Part shown: positions 11,080-23,500 of the stretch, one piece after another
Numbering within the stretch: position 1 is the first letter of the stretch
How the letters are laid out: each line of letters opens with the position of its first letter
NCBI GenBank assembly: GCA_014529385.2
Contig: CM043945.1
Span: forward strand, 93,996,612 to 94,060,611
Length of the DNA: 64,000 nucleotides
Direction of reading: 5' to 3'
DNA from: Adiantum capillus-veneris
Taxonomy: Eukaryota > Streptophyta > Polypodiopsida > Polypodiales > Pteridaceae
The notes under the pieces: model-generated
What the model saw: the letters and a program-made list of their open reading frames with translations, nothing else
Databases searched by the model: none
Told to the model about the DNA's origin: nothing
Program-made: the position numbers and the translations under genes

Positions 11080-14000
11080 CTATCCAATGCCCAATAACTC
11101 ACGACAATGCACAAAGCCCTCTCCTGGAAGTCCCTTTGTGAGTAGATCAGCAGGATTGTCCTTGGTGTGGATCTTCAGCAGTTGTATCTGCTTGTCTTCA
11201 AGTACTTCCCTAATGAAGTGATATTTCACATCAATATGCTTAGTCTTCGAATGGAACACTGGATTCTTTGCCAATTGTATAGCACTTTGACTATCACAAT
11301 ATAACTTTGGCATATCTACTTTGATTCCCAAGTCTGCAACCAATCTACCAAGCCAAATAGCTTCTTTGCATGCCTCATTTGCTGCAACATACTCAGCTTC
11401 TGTAGTAGACTGCGTAACACAATCTTGTAATCGAGATCGCCATGATATGGCACCTCCAGCCAATGTAAAGACATAGCCTGATGTAGATCTCCTCTTATCC
11501 AAGTCTCCTGCATAATCTGAGTCAGTGTATCCTCTGACACTCAAATCCTGACTACCATAGCATATGCGCATACTCTTTGTATGTTTTAAGTATCTCATGA
11601 TACCTTTCACTGCCTCCCAATGTTTCTTGCCGGGATTTGACATATATCTGCTAACCACTCCCACTGCAAATGCAATATCCGGACGTGTAGCAATCATTGC
11701 ATACATCAAACTACCCACTGCAGACGCATATGGAATCTTATCCATTTCAGCCTTTTCTTCCTCAGACACAGGACAATCTTGTTTGCTAAGTTTCACATAT
11801 GGTGGCAATGGAACACTCAATGCCTTTCCCTTCTCCATATTGAAATGTTGCAAAACCTTGTCAATATACTCTGTTTGAGATAACCAAATCAACTTCTTTG
11901 ATCTGTCTCTCTCAATGCGCATACCAAGTATATGACTTGCCTCACCCATGTCTTTCATGTCAAACGATTTTGCCATCTTTGACTTCAAAGCTGAAATTTC
12001 TTCCAAGTGTTTGCCAGCAATCAACATGTCATCCACATACAAAATAAGGATCATCCAACTGCCATCCTTAGCCTTCTTTGTATATAGACAGTGATCGAAC
12101 TCACTACGTTTGTAGCCTTGAGAAAGCATAAACTGGTGGAACTTATGGTACCATGCCCTCGGTGATTGTTTTAAGCCATAAAGACTCTTTAACAACTGGC
12201 ATACCAAATGTTCCATGCCTTTCTCAACAAACCCTTCTGGCTGCTGCATGTAAATTTCCACATCTAAATCACCATGCAAGAACGTTGTCTTGACATCCAT
12301 TTGGTGCAACACCAAATCCAATATAGCAACCAATGCAAGAAAGCATCTCAATGTAGTCATCTTGACCACTGGAGAGAAGACTTCATCAAAGTCAATGCCT
12401 TGTTCTTGCTTAAAGCCCTTGGCCACAAGCCTTGCTTTGTACTTTGGCTGACTATCATGAGCGGTGATCTTATACCTGTAAACCCATTTACAAGGTAGAG
12501 CCTTTTTGCCCTGTGGTAATTTAACCAACTTCCATGTCTGGTTTTTATGCAGAGCTGTCATCTCTGACTGCATGGCCAACTGCCATTTTTTCGAGTCAAC
12601 CACTTGTAATGCTTCCTTGTAACAAGATGGTTCTCCGCAATCTGTGAGCATGACATAATTTAGAGATGGCACATAACGATCAGGTGGTTTGGAGACACGC
12701 TCAGAACGTCTCACCACAACTGATTCTGCCTCTCTAGCCACTATAGGCTGTTCCTGAGCCTGACCATGCTGTCTTGATGTGCTAGCACTAGGTCCATCTT
12801 CCCTGAAGACAACTCTTCTGATCTCCTCTATCTTCTCTGGCTTAGCGTGAAACTTGGCTTCATTGAAATGCACATCATTGCTACAAATAAGCTTTCTGGA
12901 CTCAGGATCCCAAAGCCGGTAACCCATCTCGCCCGATTCTCCGTAGCCAAGAAATATACACTTCTTGCTCTTTGGTTCTAACTTATTTCTGAACTCCTTA
13001 GGAATATGGCTATAAGCTTCACAACCAAAGACTCTGAGATGCTTATACGAAGGTGCCTTGCCTGTCCATAGCATCTCGGCCACTGCACTCTTATCCAGAA
13101 CCCTACTAGGAGACCTGTTGATCAAATGGACTGCTATAGCCACTGCTTCCGCCCAAAATCCATCAGGAAACTCAGCATTTGACAACATGCTTCTGACCTT
13201 CTCTTGTATGGTCCTATTCATACGTTCTACAACCCCATTCTGTGAAGGATTATATGGTGCAGTAAGTTCTCGCTTAATCCCTTTTGCTTCACAAAAGTCT
13301 TGAAAAGCTTTGGAAACGTACTCTCCACCATTGTCAGTTCTCAAGCACTTCAGCTTCTGACCACTCTGATTCTCCACCAGCTGCAAGAATGTCTTAAAGA
13401 CCTTGAGCACCTCATCCTTGTGCTTCAAGAAGTAAACCCATACTTTGCGAGAATAGTCATCTATGAATGTACAAAAATACGTTGCTCCCCCTAGTGACAA
13501 ACTAGGCATTGGTCCGCATAGATCACTGTGTACAAGAGCTAACCGTTCGTCCCTACGACTCCTCTTTGATCTGTGCGGTTCCTGTGTTTGCTTACCATAA
13601 ACACAATGCTCACAAAACTCGAAATCTTGAAATGAAAAGCCAGGCAAATAACCATAATGAGAAAGTATTTCCATTCCTCTTTTTGACATATGTCCCAACC
13701 TACGATGCCACAGTGACACACTTGGCTGCTCAATCACATTAATTACATGGTTTTTAACCTCTGAAACATGTAAAGTGTACAGAGTTCCTAACTTGCTGCC
13801 ATGTGCTACAGTCATCGAACCTTTGGAGATCTTCCAAGCGCTGTTCCCAAAAACTGTCACATAACCCGCATCATCCAACTTCCCTGTACTAATCAAGCTC
13901 TTTCGGATTGCTGGAGCATGTCTGACATTCTTGAGCCATAAAGAAGAGCCATTCTGAAACTTCAACTGCACATCTCCCACTCCAAGTATGTCACAAACCT

Positions 14001-15054
14001 GCTCATTGCCAAGTCTGACATAATCTTTAGTAGCCACATATGATGTAAACCACTCTTTGTGCGGAGAAACATGTAAAGATGCCCCTGAGTCGATAATCCA
14101 ATCACTCATAGCATGTCCATCCTCTGCAGTCAAGAAAACAGAATCAAGATTGCTTGTAAGGAAGATGTCACCAGCTGCTATACCAGAATCACTGTCTGAA
14201 CCAGATCCTGTGACATTCACCTCTTCAATCTTCACTGAACTCTTCTTTTCATCTTGCTCATAACTCTTTGTTTTGCCTTTTTCTTGTTTCCACTTCGTAC
14301 AGTCTCGCTTCATGTGACCCTTCTTGCCACAATGGTGGCATTCTATGTCATCCTTTGACTTCGAATCACGAGACTTACTTCGGTTTTGTGCCTTCTTACC
14401 CTTCTTCTCTTTAAACTGTTGTCTCCCTCGAACGACCAAAGCACTATTGCCTTTGCCTTTGTCAATGTTCTTCCTGTTCACTTCCTCTATGAGCAAGCTG
14501 CCTTCTACATTGGCACTTGTAAGACCTTCTGGCGCGACAGAATTACTTAACGCTGTACGAAAAGTATCCCAACTGTCTGGCAAAGTGATTAAGAGAAACA
14601 TAGCCTTCACTGAATCTGGAAAGACTATCTCCTGTGCTGTTAACTGGCTGAAAATTGTGTGAAATTCATTCAGATGATTTGACATGGCTGTCCCTTCCTT
14701 CATCTTCAAATCCACCAATTTCTTGAGCCAGTAAATCTGAGAAGTAGCACTTTGTTTCTCGTACATATCACATAGCTTTTGCCATACGCCATACGCTGTA
14801 GTCTCTTCTGCTACGTTGAAGTAAACATTTTCTGCCAGTGTCAGCATGATTGTGGAACAAGCTAACTCGTCAAGCTCTTCCCACTCATCTTCAGCCATAC
14901 CTTCTGGTCTCTCCCCTTTGAGCTTCAGTGGCTTCACTTGTTTTTTCTGCACCAAAACCTGCCAAATCTGCTTCTTCCAGAATGGAAAGTTTGTGCCATC
15001 CAGCTTCTTTATGTTGTAAAGAGTCTCACTTTGAGAAGATGCCATATCTGCCAA
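11080..15054 (-). CDS. Element C Gag-Pol polyprotein (Ty1/copia), 1324 aa
   Basis: Encodes all proteins needed for copia retrotransposition. Residues 1-200 are a copia Gag (YNIKKLDGTNFPFWKKQI; SNHLNEFHTIFSQL). A zinc knuckle CHHCGKKGHMKRDC is at about 239-252. The protease has DSGASLH at 322-328. Integrase has HRRLGHM and CEHC (about 450-484) and catalytic D511, D574 and E610 with the usual 35-residue last spacing. RT runs from about 830, with LHGDLDVEIYMQQPEGF and the YVDDML catalytic motif. RNase H contains YTDSDYAGDLDKRRSTSG, and the end has KHIDVKYHFIRE. Protease-IN-RT-RH order defines copia. There is no stop or frameshift. The start at 15054 (MADMASSQSE) is the first Met of the frame. 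Length is typical of Tnt1-like elements. Confidence 0.96.
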   Translation of the reverse strand: MADMASSQSETLYNIKKLDGTNFPFWKKQIWQVLVQKKQVKPLKLKGERPEGMAEDEWEELDELACSTIMLTLAENVYFNVAEETTAYGVWQKLCDMYEKQSATSQIYWLKKLVDLKMKEGTAMSNHLNEFHTIFSQLTAQEIVFPDSVKAMFLLITLPDSWDTFRTALSNSVAPEGLTSANVEGSLLIEEVNRKNIDKGKGNSALVVRGRQQFKEKKGKKAQNRSKSRDSKSKDDIECHHCGKKGHMKRDCTKWKQEKGKTKSYEQDEKKSSVKIEEVNVTGSGSDSDSGIAAGDIFLTSNLDSVFLTAEDGHAMSDWIIDSGASLHVSPHKEWFTSYVATKDYVRLGNEQVCDILGVGDVQLKFQNGSSLWLKNVRHAPAIRKSLISTGKLDDAGYVTVFGNSAWKISKGSMTVAHGSKLGTLYTLHVSEVKNHVINVIEQPSVSLWHRRLGHMSKRGMEILSHYGYLPGFSFQDFEFCEHCVYGKQTQEPHRSKRSRRDERLALVHSDLCGPMPSLSLGGATYFCTFIDDYSRKVWVYFLKHKDEVLKVFKTFLQLVENQSGQKLKCLRTDNGGEYVSKAFQDFCEAKGIKRELTAPYNPSQNGVVERMNRTIQEKVRSMLSNAEFPDGFWAEAVAIAVHLINRSPSRVLDKSAVAEMLWTGKAPSYKHLRVFGCEAYSHIPKEFRNKLEPKSKKCIFLGYGESGEMGYRLWDPESRKLICSNDVHFNEAKFHAKPEKIEEIRRVVFREDGPSASTSRQHGQAQEQPIVAREAESVVVRRSERVSKPPDRYVPSLNYVMLTDCGEPSCYKEALQVVDSKKWQLAMQSEMTALHKNQTWKLVKLPQGKKALPCKWVYRYKITAHDSQPKYKARLVAKGFKQEQGIDFDEVFSPVVKMTTLRCFLALVAILDLVLHQMDVKTTFLHGDLDVEIYMQQPEGFVEKGMEHLVCQLLKSLYGLKQSPRAWYHKFHQFMLSQGYKRSEFDHCLYTKKAKDGSWMILILYVDDMLIAGKHLEEISALKSKMAKSFDMKDMGEASHILGMRIERDRSKKLIWLSQTEYIDKVLQHFNMEKGKALSVPLPPYVKLSKQDCPVSEEEKAEMDKIPYASAVGSLMYAMIATRPDIAFAVGVVSRYMSNPGKKHWEAVKGIMRYLKHTKSMRICYGSQDLSVRGYTDSDYAGDLDKRRSTSGYVFTLAGGAISWRSRLQDCVTQSTTEAEYVAANEACKEAIWLGRLVADLGIKVDMPKLYCDSQSAIQLAKNPVFHSKTKHIDVKYHFIREVLEDKQIQLLKIHTKDNPADLLTKGLPGEGFVHCRELLGIG

Positions 15055-16065
15055 ACTGTTTACTCCTGAGAAAAATCCGACAGAGTTTCCCCTGTAAACT
15101 GGCCTCTGTACACAGTAAACAAGCTGTAATCAACAAGCTGAACACCTCTCCTCAGGAACTGTCAGTATTTTGAAAATTTTTTACAGAGTCTCCCCTGTAA
15201 ACTGAGCTCTGAGAACCAAAAGATAGCTTAAAAACAATCATAAATAGTTGACCAGTGACAAATCCTGTAAGCATACACTGTCTCCTCTCTGGGCGATGAC
15301 AGAACCTGTATCTGTATCAAGACTGAACCCTGAGCAATGCCTCAACGGCCTGACGCATAAGATGCAATCCAGTGTCTACACAAAGTCATACATCCTAAGG
15401 GATAAAAGTCGCCGAAGAGGATGCGTGTAGAGGGGAACTCCAGCAACCTAATCCACCTCACACTGGGTAACCCAGCCCCCAGTGCTTGGCTTCAAAAAAC
15501 CTCACACACGACCCTCTCAGATGGCTCAACAAACTGCCCAGAACTAGCATACATCCTATAATAGACCAATCACTGTCCTATGACCACTGCGGCGGTCTGT
15601 CTGCTAGCGTGACTCACAACTAGCAGACCCACAATCACAGTACATCAATCTGCAATACATGCCAGTGGTGTCAAGCCATCGTATGGCCACACCTCCCCTG
15701 GAACCTGGCAAGCACAAGAAGTAACAATGCAGACTGCAATATATATATCTGATGATATATATGTGTACCTAGTCTATAGATGATGCTCTGAAGACTAATG
15801 AGTGATGTATGTCGATGCCGATATTGATGTTGACCACCTCCTGCTTGCCAATCTACACAAGACGGATTTCTTTGCGGCTGAAATCTATCTTCTGCTGTAG
15901 TGCTCAGAACGAAATTCTGAGGGCATAAACGGCTTCGAAAGGGGGGTAAAACCCCAGGTCGCCTAAGGGAAACGCTCCCGAAACGCCGAGTGTGAATTTT
16001 CGAACTCCAAATCCAGAATCTGCCGAAAAAGTGCGCGCGCGCGCGATTGCGCAAATCCGCATTGA
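15055..16065 (-). other. Element C leader
   Basis: About 1 kb between primer site and ORF without a convincing frame. It has ATATATATCTGATGATATAT near 15740 and a GCGCGCGCGCGCG run at about 16033-16045. Confidence 0.6.
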
Positions 16066-16083
16066 ACCAATGCTCTGATACCA
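16066..16083 (-). promoter_or_regulatory. Primer binding site of element C, initiator tRNA-Met
   Basis: The minus strand reads TGGTATCAGAGCATTGGT two bases inside the 5' LTR. Its first 12 bases are the classical plant copia primer site for initiator tRNA-Met. Confidence 0.9.
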
Positions 16084-16085
16084 AT

Positions 16086-16113
16086 TGAAGTCGCGGAGCG
16101 GAGCGTGGGTCGA

Positions 16114-16147
<34 letters not shown>

Positions 16148-16313
16148 GTGAGCTTACACAGTACAGTACGCAGAGAACTGTTAGAAGGGTTATCTCCCAA
16201 TTCCTTAGTATTCACAAAGAATAAGTTAGTATATACAAAGAGTTAGAGGTAAGTGAGTTAGGCCGGCGGCCTGCCATATCCGCATAAGAGGCCACTTGGG
16301 CTTTAATCCAACA
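16086..16313 (-). repeat. Element C 5' LTR
   Basis: 228 bp, TG...CA when read on either strand. It contains (CT)n then (CA)n tracts at about 16117-16147. It differs from the matching parts of the 3' LTR at only a few bases. Confidence 0.9.
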
Positions 16314-19300
16314 GCATACCCTACCCAAAACACTGAGAGAGAAGGCCATGCACCTCCCGAAGCTCCACAGCCTAGTACTAGTATTTTTAGCCGTTTCATG
16401 GAAACATTAGGTAGAGCTACTCGCTCGGAACCTGATGCAAATGAAGCACACGAAGGGGGTGGGGAAGTGAACTCTCCTTTCACATCGCACGTGGACCCCA
16501 CACCCCCAAAGAGTGTCCATGTGGATATCCTGCCAACTTCTTACCAAGAAGGCCCTGTTGAGCTGCCTCCTTCAGAAGTTCCCTCTAGAGTACCGTTGGT
16601 GACAAGTAAAACCACGGGGAGCAACATTGCTTCTACCTCACAAGAAACCGTTAACACGTCGACTCTAGAAGGATTGTTCATTAATGATCATTGGACATAC
16701 GACCTCCACACTGAGGTGTTGACGGATCTACACTCTGGCCACGCCTACCATGTAGGATGGATAGAGATTGTACAATCCACCTCTAGTGCCACGAGCATCG
16801 AAGATCAACAGAAAATGATCTGTAATGTTATCCATGGCATTATTCAATTAGAAAGGCAAAAACGAGGGGTAAATATACTCTCAACTAGCCCCATGAGATT
16901 TCTGGATATGAGCAAGGCTCAATAGCCTACTCTATCACAAATGGAGACTCCTCTAATGAGTCCCATGGACCCATCTTACGTCATTTCACCTGGGGTCTCT
17001 ATGCAATCTGAGCCTCCGAGCGACAACTTTAGCTTCCCTAACTTGGCTCAACCCTCTATTAAGGAAAACACAGTGCTCACTCTAGGGATAGGCCTGACAA
17101 AGAATGTACCGATGACATCTACGGTAAGCACAGTGCCACTACCTAGTGTCGTAGTACCTAATATGGGGCCTCGACCGTATGTGCCTCTAGCCCCTTATGC
17201 ACACATGGCCCCCACACCTCCAATTGTACCACTTGTTTATGCTCCTCGAGTGCCGCTTCCTAGCCCTTATCCGAGTGGACCTATGCCCGGTTATGTTCCA
17301 TATCCTGCATCATCCACACATATGCCAAGACCGGTACCCGTCCCTCTCCCACATATGATTCCAAGAGTACCTCCACCGGCCCTGCCTCCTCACATAGGTG
17401 ACTTGGCAGCGTTTGCTCAAACCATAGGTCGATCTATCGCGGAAAATATGCGTCATGCATCTGATAGAGAGCCTAGAAGTAAGGCAGTACAAATTGCCAA
17501 ACTCACGCAAAAATTCAATGGGGATGAAGATGCTAGAAAACACATTGAAGTGTTTGAACAAGTATGTGATTCCTTAGGGGAACGCAACGAACTACATAAG
17601 TGCAATGCCTTAAGCTTGACATTAAGTGGGAAGGCTGGAGATTGGTATAGAACCCTAAGGGTGGACGAGAAAACAATCTACCCTACCCTTCGAAGGTTGT
17701 TTCTAAAGGAGTACATACGAGAAGGTGTGCTTTGGGGTGTAGAATCTCAGCTATAGAAGGCCGAACGTAAGGAAGGAGAGTCAGTAAGGGACTTCATTAG
17801 TCGTCTAAAGCACTTAAACTCTTGCTGCCCTGTAAATGAGCGCTTCAACAATAACCAACTGCTTGATCGATTCATTCGAGGGTTGAGGAATGAAGGAATC
17901 TATAATGGACTAGTGATTAGAGGTATCACAACCTGGGAAGATGTCACTGCCAATGCAATCCAATTAGAGGACAACTTGATGATAGCAGGCATGAGGGTGT
18001 CTACTAACACGAGATCCACTAGCTCACAAGCCATTGAGTATGAACCCATGACTGCAAAGCCCATTGCCAATGAGCCAAAGGTATTTGAGACATTCTTGAC
18101 AGACCTCACCAAGGCAATCCAAGAGTCTCTTACGGATAATCGACCCCCTCAAAATAGTCACATGTATCCAAGAAGGGAGCAACAATGGTGTTCCATTTGC
18201 TTAGGTCCACATAGCACTAGTGAGTGCCCTACGTTTAGAGTAAAATTTAATGGAACTTGCAACGCATGTGGTAGGTATGGTCACCAAGCTAAGGATTGTT
18301 TAATGATCAAACGTATGATGGCAAATAGACCACCTGTAGCCTGGACGGATGCACCTCGAGCTCCTGTATTGATGCCTCCTCCACCTGTTGAGCAACTACC
18401 GCAACACATGGTCCCTAGATCTGAAAATGTTGTACAAGCTACACCGCTACCACCTCCTGTGCTAGGACCGCAGCCCCCGCATCCAAGAGTCGCCCCTATG
18501 AACCAAGTGGGTTGCGAGCCATCTAATGCTTATGCAGATGGCTGTGAGGAGGAAATAGACACTAGTATTGCCTACGGACTTGATACATTGGAAGAGTGTC
18601 CTATATACTACATGGAAGATTGTTGGGGGCAAGTCAAGCTGGTTTATCAAGCTGCTGCTCTCGCATCCAGAGGTCAAAATATCAACACCCAGGCTAGGAG
18701 GCCACCTCTTCAATGCTACGAGTGTGGTGGACCACATTGGGCAGCGGAGTGCCCTATTAGGCTGCAAAAGAATGCTGCAGAGATGCAAATGAATCAAGGG
18801 AGCACGTCTGCAATGCCAATACTCACATGTAATCATTGTGGCATAGATCACTTGATCGCCCAATGCCCCTATAACCCAAATGCGCCTAAAATCACATCTA
18901 TAAATTTGGTCGAAATTGCTAGTGTGACATCGCCAATACCACCCGTCGCACCCGCTTATGCGATTACACGGTCCATGCTTCAAGGGCCAGGCCATATCCT
19001 CGAAGAGAGAGATACCGCGTCAGTTATCCAAGCAAAGAAAAATAAGACACGAAGGAAGAGGTCGCAGAATACGGGAAATTCAAAGCCAAGTTCCAAAACA
19101 AACATAGGAACAAGAGATGACCCCGTGTATATGAATGACCTCGAGGATGATTCAGATTCAATCGAGACAATAGAGACTAGAACCAATACCACAAAGGGAA
19201 AGACCGACAAAGAAAACCGTAACATGGAACCAAATGAAAACCGAATAAGACAAAACCATAAAGAGCCTTTGAAAACACCACAAGTGTTTCCAAATCCAAT

Positions 19301-19793
19301 CCAAGACCCCCAAGATAAACCGCAGGGGCAAAAAGGGAAGAATCGTAAAAAGAAGATTGGGATGTACCCAAACCCAGTAGACGAGATTGAGCAGGTGAAA
19401 CATCTAAGAGGTTTAGTGGAGGAGACTCAAAGGAAACTAGAACCAGAACCCATGCATGTCAAAATTCATGACACAGTGTTTCCCACGCAAGTTCATCCAC
19501 CCCACATGAACCATAGACCGTTAGCCATGTCTAGTATCATCCAAGAAGGGAGTGAGGACGGCACATCAGAAAGTGAGCATACACGTTTCTTGTTGGAAAG
19601 GATGTTTAACGAAGGAATACCTGATCCCATTGAGGAATATGAGATTCCATCCTCACCAGTTCCTAGTCAAGGACCTACACCCTGCAAAATGCCAATGAAT
19701 GTTGCCAAACTAGTGGACTTCATGTCTTCTGAGGTCCGAACCACGATCATAGCAAAGCTGTATGGAGATCCTGAGTTATTCTTTGCACTTTGA
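16314..19793 (+). pseudogene. Element B gag, main part
   Basis: One frame continuous with 10413-10597, broken by TAG at 16923 and 17754 and ended by TGA at 19791. It has a Pro-rich stretch (about 17150-17400), then a capsid-like region (KLTQKFNGDEDARKHIEVF; GKAGDWYRTL; DFISRLKHLN) at about 17490-17950. Four zinc knuckles follow: CSICLGPHSTSEC at about 18188, CNACGRYGHQAKDC at about 18259, CYECGGPHWAAEC at about 18713 and CNHCGIDHLIAQC at about 18829. A Lys/Glu-rich linker ends the frame. Gln fits at both TAG sites, so they look like CAG-to-TAG changes; suppression is an alternative. Capsid and nucleocapsid would package the element RNA. Confidence 0.85.
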
Positions 19794-19862
19794 GCATTCC
19801 TTAACGGAGAGCTATGAACGGGATTACCGCAGTTTGCGCAACCAAATAGGCCTGACTCGAAT

Positions 19863-20432
19863 ATGATTGATGAGGAAAATCATGTGCAATCACTTGACTT
19901 AGATGGACACGAGTCTGTGATCGAGGTACCCATTAACGAATTAGGGCAGTATTTTGAAGGCGACGAGTCTAATGCGACCCTACCCATCACTACCAAGGGA
20001 TTAACTATAAAGGGAATTCTTGATGGTGGTGCGGGAGTTAGCATCGTTACAAAAGATTGTTGGGAATCCATGGGAAAACCCCGCCTCAGTGTTACTAACA
20101 TTGTGGTAAAGATGGCAAATGGTACCATAGCCAAACCTATGGGGATGCTCAAGGATCTTAAGATCAAAGTTCTAGGACACAAGGTATGACATACGTTCAT
20201 TGTAATGGATTTCTCTAAACACCCTATGTCATATGAAATGATTTTAGGACGACCATTCATGAGGGAAGCACAAATGGTTCATGATTGGTCTAAAAATCAT
20301 GTCTATTTGCAATTCCAAGACTCTGTCCTTAGACTGGATTTGGTGACTGGTAAGGTACACCCCTTAGGGAGTAAAAGAAGGATACAGACATTGGCCAAGA
20401 TTCTCCTTACATGGATGTGTTACCGGGTATGA
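19863..20432 (+). pseudogene. Element B N-terminal protease domain (altered active site)
   Basis: Same frame as gag but after stops at 19791 and 19815, with a further TGA at 20187. It reads ESNATLPITTKG, then ILDGGAGVSIVTKDCWESM, then MILGRPFMREAQMVHDW. This is the retropepsin fold signature pair, but the active-site triad is D-G-G where D-S-G or D-T-G is expected. Element A keeps D-S-G at this place. The domain is probably inactive here. Confidence 0.75.
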
Positions 20433-20502
20433 CGGAATCAGACAACGTAGACTGGGTATACCTAGCTGCAACCATAGATACCTGGGGAAATAGAGGAACC
20501 AC

Positions 20503-23500
20503 TTGGGTCACACCAGAGGGGGAAGAGGTACCACAAATTGGTCTACAATTGCCTTGCCCTTAGAAGATGCATGTATGGCACTTATCATGTTCAGAGGTGA
20601 CACCGATAGCTCAATAGAAGACTTTGACCAACACGACTCAGACACTGACTCCCAGAGTGAAACGGATTCTGAATCTCATGAATTAGAGAGTGGAGCAAGT
20701 TTAGAGTCAAAACATTCGGAAGGACCGAGCACATCAACCGATGATAGCTCCTCCGAGAGTGAAGAGGACACCAACGAGGACTCCTTTAGTGAGCCAGATC
20801 TAAATGCAAATCAAAAGCAGGTCTCAAATAAGAAAAAGAAAAACTTTAAGAGGCGTCGATATCGAGCCAATGTACGTGCTAGGATAAAAAAGAAGAGATC
20901 CTCAGCAGAATGGCTCAATTATATAGGAGCATGTGATGCTCAAAAAAAATTGGTAGACGATTGGGGTGAATATCTCCAAAATGTAATGTGGTGTAGACCG
21001 CGACCCCATGACATAGCCCAATTAGAGATCATAGACAAGCCAAAGTTGAGCCGCACTGCAAGAAGGCGTCAAAACCAAGAGTTAGCTCGACAACACAAGA
21101 AAGCAGAAATGGAAGCACAGACCAAAGCACAACCAGAATCCACAGACTTGCATCCCGCACCAGAACATTTCAAATCTTACACCACAGGGGAAGCAAAGGT
21201 TGTGTACACAAAAGCCCAAAGAATACCTATCGATGGGGATAATGGAATCTATGATGGTCCGGCAATAGTTAAAGAAATAGAATTAGCCGACCCTGGTGAA
21301 GAATCAAAACCTGTTTTTATTGCCCAAGACCTCACAGAAGTTGAAGAGGCGGTCCTCAAAGGGCTTCTCAAGGAATTCAAGGACATATTCACTTGGACAT
21401 ACCATGATATGAAAGGTGTTCCACCTTCTGTGGTCCAACATACGATCCCTATGATTAGCACTGCGAAGCCCGTACAACAAAGACCCTACCCGATGAATCC
21501 TAAGTACGCAAAGATCATTCAAGAAGAACTAGAAAAGCTTATCAAATGTGGGTTCATATATCCTATTGAACACTTTGAATGGGTGTCTCCAATAGTTATC
21601 GTGCCAAAAAAGAATGGGAAACTCAGGGTGTGCATGGACCTCAAAAAAGTTAACGCAGCTACTAGAAGAGACCATTACCCCCTACCATATTCCGAACATG
21701 TACTCAAAAGAGTTGCAGGAAAGGAAGCTTATAGATTTCTAGATGGGTACTCAGGCTACAACCAAATCACGATAGCGCTAGAGGACCAAGCTAAAACTGC
21801 CTTCATCACAGAATTTGGCGTGTTTGCATTTCGTGTGATGGCTTTTGGCTTAACAAATGCCCCTGCTACATTCCAACGATTAATAAACACTTCTTTTAAA
21901 GAATATTTGAGAGAGTTTTGTGAAGATTTCTTAGACGACCTTTGTGTTTACTCTTCTTGGAAAGAACATCTATCATGTTTGCGGAAGGTGTTTGAAAAGT
22001 GTAGGTTATATCGTATCTCATTGAACCCGTTCAAATGCCAATTTTGGGTCAAGCATGGAGTTATTTTAGGGCATATAGTATCTAAGAATGGTATCTCAAC
22101 CGATGAGAGCAAAATTAAAGTGATTCTAGAGTTACCACCACCAACCAATTACAAGGGAGTTCAAAGGTTCATGGGACACGTGGGTTATTATCGACGGTTT
22201 ATTTTATTTTTCGCTGAGATAGCACGTCCTTTGTACAAGATTCTCATTGAATTTAAATGGACTGAAGAGTGTGACCAGGCCTCTGAACAATTGAAGAAAA
22301 CACTAGCAAGTGCTCCGATTTTAAGGACACCTAACTGGGATGTCATTTTCCATGTGCATATTGATGCATCAAACTTTGCTATTGGGTGTGTTCTCACTCA
22401 ACCAGGAGAACATAAATTGGACTATCCCATTAGCTTTGCAAGCCGTCAATTGAACGATGTTGAAAGGAACTACACCACTACAGAGCGAGAAGATTTAGCA
22501 ATGGTTTATGCAGTAAAGAAATTTCGCTACTACCTTCTGGCAAACAAGTTTGTATTTTATGTGGATCATCAAGCGTTGCTGTATCTGGTAAACAAGCCAT
22601 ACTCCACAGGAAGAATCACACGATGGTTGTTAATTCTTCTGGATTTTGATTTCACGATTGTAGTGAGACCCGATAAAAGGCACGTCATGGCTGATCATTT
22701 GTCTCGCATACCCAATGGTGAAGCCCCTACAGGAGTTGATGATGAATTACCCGATACTTCCCTATTCATAGTTGAGACTATGCCTGGATGGAGTGAGAAC
22801 ATTGTTAACTTTTTAGTTAATGGTTTTCCACCCCAGGAACTTCGTAAGGATATCGCTCGAAGGCTAGTAAAAGAATGTGAACCCTATTTTTTGATTGCCG
22901 GAACTCTGTATAGACAAGGCAAGGACGATATTCTTAGGCGTTGTGCCTGCGAGGATGAATATTTGTATATCTTGCAAGAAGCACATATGGGCATAGCAGG
23001 AGGACATTTTTTAGGAGACCTGATTGCTAGAAAGGTGCTGCAATCAGGCTATTGGTGGCCAACTTTATTTAAGGATGCATCACTTTTTACAAAAGGGTGT
23101 GATGAGTGCCAACGTTACAAGACCACACAGCGCAAAGACAGAATGCCCTTACATCGTATTAAAGTAACCCCACCATTTGAAAAATGGGGCTTAGACTTTG
23201 TAGGTCCAATTAGTCCCGCAGCTCGCAACACTCAATCTCGATATATTCTAGTTGCTACGGACTATGTAACAAAGTGGGCTGAAGCTCAGGCTTCACAAAA
23301 AGCTGACGCGAGGACAACAGCTAAGTTTCTTTTTGAGAACATTATCACAAGATTTGGTTGCCCTTTTGAAATTGTTAGTGATAATGGTACCCATTTTATA
23401 AATGAGGTAATAAGAGAGCTTACCACGACCTTTATGATATCCCACCATAAGTCTACACCTTATTACCCGCAAGCTAATGGACAAGCCAAGAGCACCAACA

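Larger units (their letters stand above)
10598..16313 (-). mobile_element. Element C: complete Ty1/copia retrotransposon nested in element B gag
   Basis: Minus-strand element flanked by GCATA at 10593-10597 and 16314-16318. Its 5' LTR is at the right (16086-16313) and its 3' LTR at the left (10598-10995). The primer site is complementary to initiator tRNA-Met, the purine tract lies beside the 3' LTR, and the single long ORF is uninterrupted. The LTRs are nearly identical except for a duplication, so insertion is recent. It looks potentially autonomous. Confidence 0.95.
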
